From NCBI RefSeq assembly GCF_016904945.1, contig NZ_JADIKF010000035.1, positions 124,001 through 188,000 of the forward strand: a DNA stretch of 64,000 bases, given 5' to 3'. Under the pieces are notes generated by a model that searched no databases, was not told the origin of the DNA, and saw only the letters and a list, made by a program, of their open reading frames with translations. This document shows positions 17,921 to 24,915 of this stretch, piece by piece. A program made the translations under genes and the position numbers. The stretch is from Dyella mobilis (GTDB lineage Bacteria > Pseudomonadota > Gammaproteobacteria > Xanthomonadales > Rhodanobacteraceae). How positions within the stretch are numbered: position 1 is the first letter of the stretch; each line of letters starts with the position of its first letter.

Positions 17921-18096
17921 GATACGGGACATCCACTATTTAAACGAAACGCTCAACGCCACCAGCTTGGCACCTGCACCGCCCAAGGCTCATATGTCTC
18001 CCTCATCCCCATTTCTTCTATCCAAAATCTAGCACATAGGGTGCCCCGTCGGTTCATTCCACTTCGACGATGAGCAATTAGTGGGTGGCCCCAATT
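17921..18096. repeat. TIR element, full copy B (176 bp)
   Basis: This copy runs from GATACGGGACATCCACTATT to GTGGGTGGCCCCAATT and is the same length as copies A and C, with about a dozen differences from A. It directly abuts the start of the DUF4279 gene. Further right-end-like fragments (GGGTGACCCCGATTCC at about 18157-18172) follow it. Confidence 0.8.
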
Positions 18097-18180
18097 TCGC
18101 CAATTCCACCATCCTACTCGTCGGACCAATAGCTGGTTGCCTATGCGTCTTGGCGGGTGACCCCGATTCCGCCCTTAAAT

Positions 18181-18660
18181 CTAACTTACGGCAGGCTGAG
18201 CCTGAGTTATTAAAGTGGCGCCAACGGCAAGCTCTTGGTCCGCAAGAAGCACTGCAAAACGGGGATTTTCTTCGCGCACAAAACTCAAGTGAACATGCTG
18301 ATTACCAAAATCATCAACACCTAGAAATTCGCAACGCACCGCATATGAACCGCTTGGAATTGAAATCAATTCCGAGTCCGAGATACTGCTAATTTCCAAC
18401 ACAATATTATCTGCCACGCCGAATGGCACCTCGATAGCACGTACCGCATTGACGTGAAGAGAGCCAAAATGCTCGGGCGTATCGACTTCAATTGTATGCG
18501 TCCCGCTCTCTACCAAAGTGCGGAAAGACACACTACCCGGCCTCCAAGCAAACCCTTGCGCCACGTGTCCCGAAGTCCAGTCGTTAAACGGTCTTTGCAG
18601 CGTACTGTCGAATACGGCAATTTGACTGTAAGAAACATGCAGACCAACAGTGGCTTTCAT
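18181..18660 (-). CDS. ComJ-family protein, nuclease inhibitor / immunity
   Basis: The 159-residue protein matches the ComJ family along its length: VSYSQIAVFDSTLQRPFNDW, then HVAQGFAWRPGSVSF near residue 35, and a late EFLGVDDFGNQH. ComJ of Bacillus inhibits the DNA-entry nuclease NucA, and relatives are found as immunity genes next to secreted toxins. No signal peptide, so it acts in the cytosol. The start is 2 bp after the stop of a short upstream frame (18663-18809) that looks like a toxin tail, the normal toxin-then-immunity order. Confidence 0.82.
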   Translation of the reverse strand: MKATVGLHVSYSQIAVFDSTLQRPFNDWTSGHVAQGFAWRPGSVSFRTLVESGTHTIEVDTPEHFGSLHVNAVRAIEVPFGVADNIVLEISSISDSELISIPSGSYAVRCEFLGVDDFGNQHVHLSFVREENPRFAVLLADQELAVGATLITQAQPAVS

Positions 18661-18662
18661 TT

Positions 18663-18809
18663 CTATTTTCCGACCTGGATTTGAACTCTAGCACCATCTG
18701 GCAACGCTCGACACGCATTGCCTATGCATGCACCCGCCGACATATTGTCACGCGCATTTACCGCCCTGACACTTGCTTGGCAAATCAGGGGCGCAAATCC
18801 GAGCGCCCA
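18663..18809 (-). pseudogene. C-terminal toxin remnant upstream of the ComJ gene
   Basis: A frame of about 48 residues ends SAGACIGNACRALPDG...VQIQVGK and stops 2 bp before the comJ-like start. Its upstream limit coincides with a remnant of the TIR element (CACTATTCAAACGAAACGCTC, about 18806-18850). It has no start codon of its own worth proposing. The position strongly suggests the last part of a toxin domain that paired with the ComJ-type immunity protein; the toxin family is not recognisable. Confidence 0.5.
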
Positions 18810-18885
18810 CTATTCAAACGAAACGCTCGAAGCCAACAGCTCGGCACCGTGGGTGATCCCGATTCCAGCCCGCCCCGATTCCGCC
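18802..18885. repeat. TIR element remnant with internal deletion
   Basis: GCCCACTATTCAAACGAAAC, then CTCGAAGCCAACAGCTCGGCACC, matches the left part of the 176-bp element; it then jumps to GTGGGTGATCCCGATTCC, which matches the right end. The middle of about 90 bp is missing. Several CCCCGATTCC fragments follow up to 18898. Confidence 0.6.
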
Positions 18886-18915
18886 GCCGATTCCCGTGCC
18901 TTCAGACACCCTGGA

Positions 18916-19473
18916 TCAATTCAACTTGAGCCCAGCCTTGCTCACCAGAACCAAGCTCCGGGTGCTCAATGGCTTCTCATCGTCGTTCCAATCCTGGATC
19001 TTTATCGATGTCACAACACCCGCTGGACTGACGTCGTATTGGTAGGCCTCAACAAGCTTGTTCACGTCAACATGCGGTGAGCAACCTGTTCGGGTAAACA
19101 CCGAGCACATCGCAGAGCCATGCCATCCGCCATTCGCGAGTCGCTTAATTACTATCCTTGGCCCATCTGAATATTCCGCAGAATGCTCAGCGCCCTTTGG
19201 GATAGCGAATACTAACTCGGCGATGGATCGGCATCTGAATGCGCGGGATGAACAATTTTCAATTGGCCCATCGACCTGCGGCATGTCATTGGCGGGATTT
19301 TTTACGTCGTTGAATGCTGTGCCTATGATGGCATTATTTTCTTCTATGCCAATAAAGTAACCTTGTTGCTTATCCACATACCGTATCGGACAGGTAAGAT
19401 CACTAACCGAATAGATGCTGTTATCGAAGCAAGAGGCGCTAGTAAAAGCCAGGATCATCGCCATAATAGTCAT
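18916..19473 (-). CDS. Secreted cysteine-containing protein of unknown function
   Basis: The 185-residue product has a short N-terminal hydrophobic segment (TIMAMILAFTSASC) and at least six Cys in the mature part, which suits a periplasmic, disulfide-bonded protein. The Cys after SAS could be a lipobox-like position. ATG 19473 is preceded by GGAGCC. No family is recognised. It lies alone between element remnants in the immunity array. Confidence 0.6.
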   Translation of the reverse strand: MTIMAMILAFTSASCFDNSIYSVSDLTCPIRYVDKQQGYFIGIEENNAIIGTAFNDVKNPANDMPQVDGPIENCSSRAFRCRSIAELVFAIPKGAEHSAEYSDGPRIVIKRLANGGWHGSAMCSVFTRTGCSPHVDVNKLVEAYQYDVSPAGVVTSIKIQDWNDDEKPLSTRSLVLVSKAGLKLN

Positions 19474-19576
19474 TGACCTGGCTCCAAAAAGGAAATTGCT
19501 GCGTCGTTATGAGGACGAATGGTGGGTAGCCTCGATTCCATGCCGATTCTGTTTCCCAACTCTGCAACTCCAAACT

Positions 19577-19792
19577 CTAAGGAAGCCAGCGCGTGATTAG
19601 AACCACCCAGAAGCCATCCCTTAGCTCTGTAGTGCCCTCAGCCGTCACCTCGTCGTCAGTGATAGTCACCCTCATTCCCCGACTAAGCTCTATGGAATTG
19701 CCATCAATTGCCTCCAATGTTTGCTTGGTCCCGAGACGAACTGCTCCATCGGCGTCACTATTACCAAAATCCACAGGAAGAATGATCGACAT
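19577..19792 (-). CDS. Small protein of unknown function, immunity-like
   Basis: The 71-residue product is soluble and acidic, with pattern GTKQTLEAIDGNSIELSRG and a hydrophobic end (FWVVLITRW). AGGA precedes ATG 19792 by about eight bases. Just upstream a short frame ends YLVKNPKPKSN, which looks like the tail of a toxin gene, so this small gene occupies the immunity position. I cannot name a family. Confidence 0.55.
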   Translation of the reverse strand: MSIILPVDFGNSDADGAVRLGTKQTLEAIDGNSIELSRGMRVTITDDEVTAEGTTELRDGFWVVLITRWLP

Positions 19793-19801
19793 TTCAGTTT
19801 C

Positions 19802-19840
19802 CTAGTTTGATTTGGGCTTGGGGTTTTTAACCAGATACCA
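19802..19840 (-). pseudogene. Very short toxin-tail remnant next to element copy C
   Basis: Reading leftward from the left end of element copy C, one frame gives WYLVKNPKPKSN and then a stop, 9 bp before the start of the 71-residue gene. The basic Pro/Lys end is typical of toxin C-termini but too short for proof. The layout (element end, toxin tail, immunity-like gene) repeats that at 18663 and 20466. Confidence 0.35.
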
Positions 19841-20016
19841 GATACGGGACATCCACTATTTAGACGAAACGCTCAAAGCCACCAGCTCGGCACCTGCGCC
19901 GCCCAAGGCTCATATGTCTCCCTCATCCCCATTTCTTCTACCCAAAACCTAGCACATAGGGTGTCCCGGCGTTTCATTCCACTTCGACGATGAGTAATTA
20001 GTGGGTGGCCCCGATT
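19841..20016. repeat. TIR element, full copy C (176 bp)
   Basis: The third full copy runs from GATACGGGACATCCACTATT to GTGGGTGGCCCCGATT. It shares the same length and order of short blocks (GCCCAAGGCTCATATGTCTC, CTAGCACATAGGGTG) with A and B. It sits between two immunity-like genes. Confidence 0.8.
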
Positions 20017-20047
20017 ACCCCGATTGCCATTTTCCGACTGACAAAAG

Positions 20048-20476
20048 TCAGTTCGATTCTATTTCTTCGCATTGATAAACGATTTGATGGAAAAGGCGTG
20101 CGTCAAATTCCAAGTGATTCTTTGCAGCCCATCGAACTGATTCGTCAATGGCCTGGTGGGCCTCATGACGAATGTGGACTAGTGCATTTTCCGGAAACTC
20201 TTCGGGCAACGCGATTTGTACAGCGAGTATTGACATTTTCTTGAAGTAAGAACCCGTACGTACGCCGTAGAAATCGGGCTTCAGCATGTTCCCGGGAATA
20301 TGGAATGCCAAGTCCAATTTCAGAGGCGTCGTTCGTCCCTGTATGCATTTCTTGATGTCATGGCGAAAAGTCTTAATAGCAAATTGCCAAGCCTGGCAAT
20401 TTGCGCCACTCCCTCCGACCAAGGTACTAACTGAAAGAATGCCTATATCTTGGTTTTCTGATTGATTAAGGTCCAT
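20048..20476 (-). CDS. Probable immunity protein paired with the GIY-YIG-like toxin remnant
   Basis: The 142-residue cytosolic protein starts at ATG 20476, inside the last codons of the upstream toxin remnant, in the overlap ATGGACCTTAA. Such overlap is typical of toxin-immunity pairs. It contains DLAFHIPGNMLKPDFYGVR and a HIRHEAHQAIDESVRW helix. I do not recognise the family with confidence. The toxin part has lost its N-terminal shell, so the immunity gene is an orphan. Confidence 0.62.
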   Translation of the reverse strand: MDLNQSENQDIGILSVSTLVGGSGANCQAWQFAIKTFRHDIKKCIQGRTTPLKLDLAFHIPGNMLKPDFYGVRTGSYFKKMSILAVQIALPEEFPENALVHIRHEAHQAIDESVRWAAKNHLEFDARLFHQIVYQCEEIESN

Positions 20477-20714
20477 TGTTAACAGTCCCATTTTTCATCG
20501 CGTTACCACGCCAACTTTCATGATTTAATGGACCGGGATCACGTTCAACTATCCATCGTTCAAGGTCTAGCATCTGCCTTCTAGTTCCGGATGTAAAAAT
20601 TTGCATATCTCGTCCAAACATCTCTCTTGCGGAGTAACGCTTTGCAGGATTGTATGTCACTCCCCACTTTAGAAATTCACCATTATCCGCTACCAGGCGG
20701 TACAGATCGTACAG
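20466..20714 (-). pseudogene. Detached Rhs-type toxin tip, GIY-YIG-like nuclease fragment
   Basis: An open frame reads YRLVADNGEFLKWGVTYNP, then RY, and ends with LERWIVERDPGPLNHESW followed by a short tail. The block Y.LV..G..LKWGVT.NP..RY fits the core of the GIY-YIG/URI nuclease fold (two strands and an Arg-bearing helix) used by many Rhs toxins, and the later Glu fits the metal site. The frame is cut upstream by two tandem left ends of the TIR element (20719-20740). No export or RHS core part remains, so it is a displaced toxin end. Confidence 0.6.
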
Positions 20715-20718
20715 ATCA

Positions 20719-20854
20719 GATCCGGGACATCCAGATCCGGGACATCCACTATTTATAACTTTGCGCCGTGGCCCGGGGGAGCGTTATCCGCACCTGCCGC
20801 GACGCTTTGTCAGCGATGGACTAATGGTGGGTGGCCACGCCGCCCCCCCCCCCC
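20719..20854. repeat. Variant TIR element with a C12 tract
   Basis: Two adjacent left ends (GATCCGGGACATCC at 20719 and 20734) are followed by a different interior (GCGTTATCCGCACCTGCC, then TTTGTCAGCGATGGACTAATGG) and the right end GTGGGTGGCC. The interior matches 22522-22607. A run of twelve C residues lies at 20843-20854, followed by CCGATTCC fragments to 20876. From there to 21010 I see no gene. Confidence 0.6.
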
Positions 20855-21010
20855 GATTCCGCCAGCCCCGATTCCGCTGAGTATTTCGATGAACTGCGCC
20901 GTGCTGCAGCTGCGCAGATCGTCCGATGATTCGCAGACGCCGCCATACATCAGTTGGTCGGGCGGCGGCTGTACATTGCGTTGGCAAAACCTAGTTCGCG
21001 CCAGCCTAGA

Positions 21011-21358
21011 TCAATAGCCGAGAAGAGAGATGCCTATGATTGTTGGGCGATTCTCGGTACACACCGTATTTGATACAAAGACGACCACTCGGGATTTCGT
21101 AGAGAAGGCAGTCAAAGCGGTGGCTAGATACGTCTTGTACCCCTGGGTGCTCGAGTTAGCCTCGTAAGCGTCCGTAGTAGTGCATCCGGCAGGATTAACA
21201 ATCGCAGATGTCGTACTTACAGTGAAAGCGTCTTCATTCCATCCCGTATTGACTTGAACAACGGTCCCCGCATTATTTTGAGTCTGCGCGAAAGCTGACT
21301 GAGCCAAACATGCCACCGTCATACACACCAAACTTATAGCTTTTATTTTCACCCTCAT
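21011..21358 (-). CDS. Small secreted protein, paralog family member 2
   Basis: The 115-residue product has a signal peptide ending SAFAQ near residue 24. The mature part closely follows that of the gene at 24499: INPA/VNPAGC, then GYKTYLATALTAFSTKSRVVVFV, then a Cys and RPTIIGI near the end. Two Cys residues about 50 apart are conserved. ATG 21358 follows GGAGGG closely. The family resembles small Gram-negative secreted proteins with an LLTAxxxGKxVxV core, possibly a B-subunit-like fold, but I cannot assign a function. Confidence 0.7.
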   Translation of the reverse strand: MRVKIKAISLVCMTVACLAQSAFAQTQNNAGTVVQVNTGWNEDAFTVSTTSAIVNPAGCTTTDAYEANSSTQGYKTYLATALTAFSTKSRVVVFVSNTVCTENRPTIIGISLLGY

Positions 21359-21581
21359 ATCCCTCCGTGAAATTAGATGCGATGCGTACATTTACAAAAA
21401 TTCAGGGATCGCACACCTACTTAGAACCTCAACGCACCACGCCAAGCTTACCAGTGCTATGGCTTGGGGATATTTTTGATCGCACAAAGTTATCGCTCCA
21501 TCTTGAAATTGCCAGACCTTGCTTCAAGTTAACTCAGTGATTTAAAATTAATCAGGTAAATCCAGGGGAGTTTTCAACGCG

Positions 21582-21962
21582 TTGCTATCAACCAATATTC
21601 TACGCGCTATTTTTTGCACGAGCATGCTCGTCTTGAGTCAATCCGCGGTAGCCGCGGGCTACAACTGCCTAGGAACCGTCAATGACGTTGCTGTATTGCC
21701 TGACGGCAGTCTGGCCATAGGTGAATTTTATGATGCGTCAACGCCTGATTATTGGCTCTACCTGTGCAACGTGAATGTCGCAGCAAATGGCGGAAATGGC
21801 GCAATTTCAACGACTATTTGCAAATCTTGGCAGGCCACGCTGCTTACCGCACAAGCCACGGGCAAAAAAATCAATATTTGGTTCAGCGACACTCTCTCTT
21901 GCGGCACGCATCCGCAGTACACAGTCGCCGATATCACGTTTGGCCCAGCTCTCGAAAACTAA
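21582..21962 (+). CDS. Small secreted protein, paralog family member 4 (opposite strand)
   Basis: From TTG 21582 the frame gives 126 residues with a signal peptide ending in SAVAAG. The mature protein has the family core, SWQATLLTAQATGKKINIWF, with four Cys. It is the only family member on the plus strand, facing away from member 2. A GGGGAG box lies 11 bp before the TTG; an internal ATG would lose half the signal peptide. Function unknown. Confidence 0.68.
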   Translation: MLSTNILRAIFCTSMLVLSQSAVAAGYNCLGTVNDVAVLPDGSLAIGEFYDASTPDYWLYLCNVNVAANGGNGAISTTICKSWQATLLTAQATGKKINIWFSDTLSCGTHPQYTVADITFGPALEN

Positions 21963-22068
21963 CGCTTGACTGCTGCCATGGAGAAGGCTGGCCCGGCGCA
22001 TTCATCGCGCCCAAGCACGGTCGCCATTACTTTGGCAATTTTTACGAGATCATCCTTGAGCACCAGCA

Positions 22069-22425
22069 TCAAGTCATCACGGCCATGTAGGCAATCTGAC
22101 AGTAACCAGTGGAATCTTTGTTCGTGTACAGGGTTACTGTCTTGCCGCTGGCTTGGGCAGTCAGAAGCATCGCCAATAGTCCCTTGTAATTCGGATCGCT
22201 GACGTTGATGTAACCCCAAGTGGGGTCGACAGCACCCGGGCAGATCGTCGATTGACCTGCTAGATAAACGCGTATGTCGTAGTTACCCGGCGCACCACCG
22301 AGTCCGCCCACGCCATTTATCTGGGAAATTTTTCCCGTAGCCGTGCCATCCCACGCTGCTGCGGGCATTGCGGCCACTGCGATCGCGACCCCAATTGCCG
22401 CATGCAAAACTCGTTTCATGCCCAT
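22069..22425 (-). CDS. Small secreted protein, paralog family member 3
   Basis: The 118-residue protein has a signal peptide ending AAAW near residue 24 and the family core YKGLLAMLLTAQASGKTVTLYT, with two Cys (one before, one after the core). The start region is duplicated in the remnant at 17296-17388. The end converges on member 4, leaving about 100 bp between them. Probably exported and disulfide-bonded; function unknown. Confidence 0.7.
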   Translation of the reverse strand: MGMKRVLHAAIGVAIAVAAMPAAAWDGTATGKISQINGVGGLGGAPGNYDIRVYLAGQSTICPGAVDPTWGYINVSDPNYKGLLAMLLTAQASGKTVTLYTNKDSTGYCQIAYMAVMT

Positions 22426-22521
22426 TGAAAATTACCCTGTTCGCCGGTCGGTTCTGGGCCGACCCACCCTCTGCCTGATCAAAAATAAGGCAAACCGACC
22501 CCGTTATTGACCCCGTTGTTG

Positions 22522-22650
22522 TGTTGCGCCATGGCCTAGTGAAGCGTTATCCGCAACTGACGCGACGCCTTGTCAGCGATGGACTAATGGTGGGTGGCCC
22601 CGATTCGCTTTGGCCCCGATTCGCTTTCCCCGATTCCAATCCTGGGTGGC
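22522..22650. repeat. Partial variant element and CCCCGATTC fragments
   Basis: GCGCCATGG, then GAAGCGTTATCCGCAACTG and TTGTCAGCGATGGACTAATGG, ending GTGGGTGGCCCCGATTCG, matches the interior and right end of the variant element at 20734. Four further CCCCGATTC copies follow, two of them within GTGGCCCCGATTCC. No left end is present. Confidence 0.55.
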
Positions 22651-22669
22651 CCCGATTCCAATCCGTTAC

Positions 22670-22864
22670 TCATTTTTCCGACTTTCTCGCACATTTTATC
22701 CCACTAGCCACAACGAAAATTTGCGACACAGCCAGACAGAAAATAAATATTTTTCTCGTTTGGCCATATGTTCCATAAACGACGACGTTGATAGCAGTCA
22801 TCCCTGCCGCCCAAAGAACTCCAAGCAGCTCATCAAATAGAACACGCTTCAATATCGGATGCAT
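22670..22864 (-). CDS. Two-helix membrane protein next to the RHS tip gene, candidate immunity
   Basis: The 64-residue frame has two hydrophobic segments (about residues 13-30 and 39-56) with a short polar linker and a basic C-terminus. It starts 10 bp after the stop of the RHS-core tip gene, exactly where a cognate immunity gene is expected. A membrane immunity protein would fit a toxin that acts on the inner membrane; the tip's variable part is long and rich in Ala and Gly. There is no family match and the ribosome site is weak. Confidence 0.5.
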   Translation of the reverse strand: MHPILKRVLFDELLGVLWAAGMTAINVVVYGTYGQTRKIFIFCLAVSQIFVVASGIKCARKSEK

Positions 22865-22874
22865 AAAAAATCCA

Positions 22875-23921
22875 TTACTCTTGATTTTCGTTCAATTTCT
22901 CTGAACCAACCGCACCTGCCACGTCTCCGACTCTGCTCGATTGCGATGCCGTAGCCTGAAGTATCCCGGGCCGAACTGCCGTGTCACCCACCGACTTGGT
23001 GGTGTTTGAAATCGTTGTACCAATCCCTGCCGGTGTATTGATCGCTGCCTGTGACATGTCATTCATGGCACCATTGGCCGTCGCACCCGCAAAGTCGCCT
23101 GCAGCAGAGCTTATCGCCGAACTTAGAAAGCTACCTGCTATATTCGCACCAGCCGCATTAAGGGCGGCTTGAGCAGATGGCTTCTTGCCGCCGGCAATGT
23201 CATTAGCTGCCGATGAGGCAGCTCCCACGGTCCCGCTTATGGCCGCCTGTCGCAATACAGCCTGCGTTACTGTAATGGTCCCTGCCGTTGCCGCACCGGT
23301 TAGTGCCGCCCCACTTCCTCCGGTAACCGCGCCCCCCAACGCCGATATGGCAACCTCTGTTTTGTTGACAGGCTGGTTCGGGTGAAAGTATTTCTGGACA
23401 CCAAAATCGATCCCTCCTCCGACAAAAGCACCAACCACAGCAATCTCTAGAATACAACCATCCCATACACATCGCCCATCCGGGTCGATGTGATTGACTG
23501 GGTTATTGTCAACATAATCATAGCGATTGAAATTGAACGTGTTGGCTGCTGCTGGCTCAACGGGATCCACGCTCAGGAATCGCCCTGTGGCTTGGTCGTA
23601 GTATCTATGCTGCATGTAAACGAGATTAGTCTCTGGATCATTCACGTGCCCTGTGTATCCAGGCCCATTCGGTACTGTCCCCGGATTACTCGTCCCTGCA
23701 GGCGCATACGTTCCATACGGCGTGTAATCAAACGTCGCCGTGATATTACCGTTGATATCAGCCTCCGCGAGCGGCGTGCCCTGCGGGTCGGTGTACACGT
23801 AGGTCACTGTGCCAGTGGTTTGCGCCACGGCATGCAGGCTCGCGAACAGCATCAGCGATGCCATCCATCTCAAGGCCCGCTGCACCAAGGCGCCGCGTTT
23901 CCGTTTCTCGTTGGCAGTCAC
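22875..23921 (-). CDS. Secreted RHS-core 'tip' protein with a variable Ala/Gly-rich C-terminus
   Basis: From GTG 23921 (AAGGA ten bases upstream) the product is 348 residues. A signal peptide ends HAVAQ near residue 34. Residues 37-150 are the RHS-associated core: TYVYTDPQGTPLAEAD, GYTGHVNDPETNLVYMQHRYYD, GRFLSVDP, and the end motif NHIDPDGR. The 190 residues after it are variable and rich in Ala, Gly, Ser and Thr with hydrophobic stretches. In normal Rhs proteins this core is the end of the large shell; here it is a separate exported gene. The next gene is a candidate immunity protein. Confidence 0.82.
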   Translation of the reverse strand: MTANEKRKRGALVQRALRWMASLMLFASLHAVAQTTGTVTYVYTDPQGTPLAEADINGNITATFDYTPYGTYAPAGTSNPGTVPNGPGYTGHVNDPETNLVYMQHRYYDQATGRFLSVDPVEPAAANTFNFNRYDYVDNNPVNHIDPDGRCVWDGCILEIAVVGAFVGGGIDFGVQKYFHPNQPVNKTEVAISALGGAVTGGSGAALTGAATAGTITVTQAVLRQAAISGTVGAASSAANDIAGGKKPSAQAALNAAGANIAGSFLSSAISSAAGDFAGATANGAMNDMSQAAINTPAGIGTTISNTTKSVGDTAVRPGILQATASQSSRVGDVAGAVGSEKLNENQE

Positions 23922-24135
23922 GTGTTTCTGTCCTTCTCTGTCCGTTTTGACATCCACGTGCCGAAAGCCAGCTATCGCCGCGGCACCAACGTCCCCACTT
24001 CGCCAGTCCCGGCAATGACCCGTCACCGCCGGCTGGATTGGCATTACGAAATCAACTGCTCATTCATCGCGCTTGTACAAACGGCACGTCAATCGATGAA
24101 GCTATGTAACGAACCGACCGCTCAAAGATGTTCCA
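23922..24135. other. Gap between family member 5 and the tip gene
   Basis: About 214 bp without a credible gene. The tip gene's frame stays open upstream to 24044, but without a signal peptide start or ribosome site there. The gap may hold a promoter for the tip gene; none is clear. Confidence 0.4.
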
Positions 24136-24453
24136 TTACCCTGCAACAAGCGACGCCGTGCACGTCTGATCGGAAGCCTGGGTATACACCACGCGGACTT
24201 TCTTACCTGTAGCGTCGGCGTTCAATACGACAGCCAGCATGGCTTTGCCATAGTCCGTACTGGGATCGGCGAGATAAACCACGCCCCACAAACAGCTGAG
24301 CTGCAAAGGCTCATTGAAGATCACGTAGGTCGGGCCGCTATTTGGCGCGCCGACGGACTGGACGGTCTTGCCGTTTTCGTCGTTCGAAAAAGCCGGGAAA
24401 GACACGATCATGGCGAGCAACGCGGATAAAACAGCAGTTTTTTTGATGCGCAT
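24136..24453 (-). CDS. Small secreted protein, paralog family member 5
   Basis: The 105-residue product has a signal peptide ending PAFSN near residue 24 and the family core AMLAVVLNADATGKKVRVVYT, with Cys residues before and after it. AAGGAC precedes ATG 24453. It lies 45 bp after family member 1 and is probably co-transcribed with it and rhs. The C-terminus is shorter than in the other members. Function unknown. Confidence 0.68.
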   Translation of the reverse strand: MRIKKTAVLSALLAMIVSFPAFSNDENGKTVQSVGAPNSGPTYVIFNEPLQLSCLWGVVYLADPSTDYGKAMLAVVLNADATGKKVRVVYTQASDQTCTASLVAG

Positions 24454-24498
24454 TTTTCAAGTCCTTGCAAGTGATATCAGAGAGCCCCTGCCATGGCA

Positions 24499-24846
24499 TC
24501 ACGGATTAATGTTGATGCCGTAAATGAGTGGACGGCCGTCCTCGGCGCAGGTCGTATTATTGACAATTACAGTCACATTCTGTCGGCTGACGACAGCCGA
24601 TAATGCGGTCGCCAGGGCCGTCTTATATCCACCATTGGTGGAATACATACTGTAAGAACCGGTACTTGAGCAGTTGGCTGGATTTATATACGGACCTGGC
24701 ACGGTCACGGCAAAGCCATCACTTCCCCAAGCGCTGTTGAATTGTGTAATAGGCCCCGGATTGGCATAAGTCTGAGCTAAAGCACCGCTTGCGAAGACTA
24801 GCAACGTCAACGAGAAGCACCACTTCCACATAGCCTTGGAAAACAT
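24499..24846 (-). CDS. Small secreted protein, paralog family member 1
   Basis: The 115-residue product has a signal peptide ending GALAQ near residue 25 and a mature part with INPANC, GYKTALATALSAVVSRQNVTV and C.EDGRPLIYGI. It is clearly homologous to the product of 21011-21358. It starts 69 bp after the stop of the large YD-repeat gene on the same strand, so it is likely the second gene of the rhs operon. Being small, exported and disulfide-bearing, it could be an effector subunit or an accessory protein; no motif decides this. Confidence 0.72.
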   Translation of the reverse strand: MFSKAMWKWCFSLTLLVFASGALAQTYANPGPITQFNSAWGSDGFAVTVPGPYINPANCSSTGSYSMYSTNGGYKTALATALSAVVSRQNVTVIVNNTTCAEDGRPLIYGININP

Positions 24847-24915
24847 CTTGACCCCCGCAAATAATCTTTAAAAAAGTGCCGGAATGAGCGTTGGTTTAAA
24901 GTGCCACCCACACCA

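Noticed and set aside
20650..20880. A 76-residue plus-strand frame over the variant element
   Set aside because: It is made of repeat sequence and the C12 tract and opposes the toxin fragment; it shows no protein-like features.
21011..24846. Naming the small secreted proteins as subtilase cytotoxin B-type subunits
   Set aside because: The similarity is limited to a short core and Cys spacing judged by eye; without a structure or profile comparison this would be over-claiming, so it is kept as a hypothesis only.
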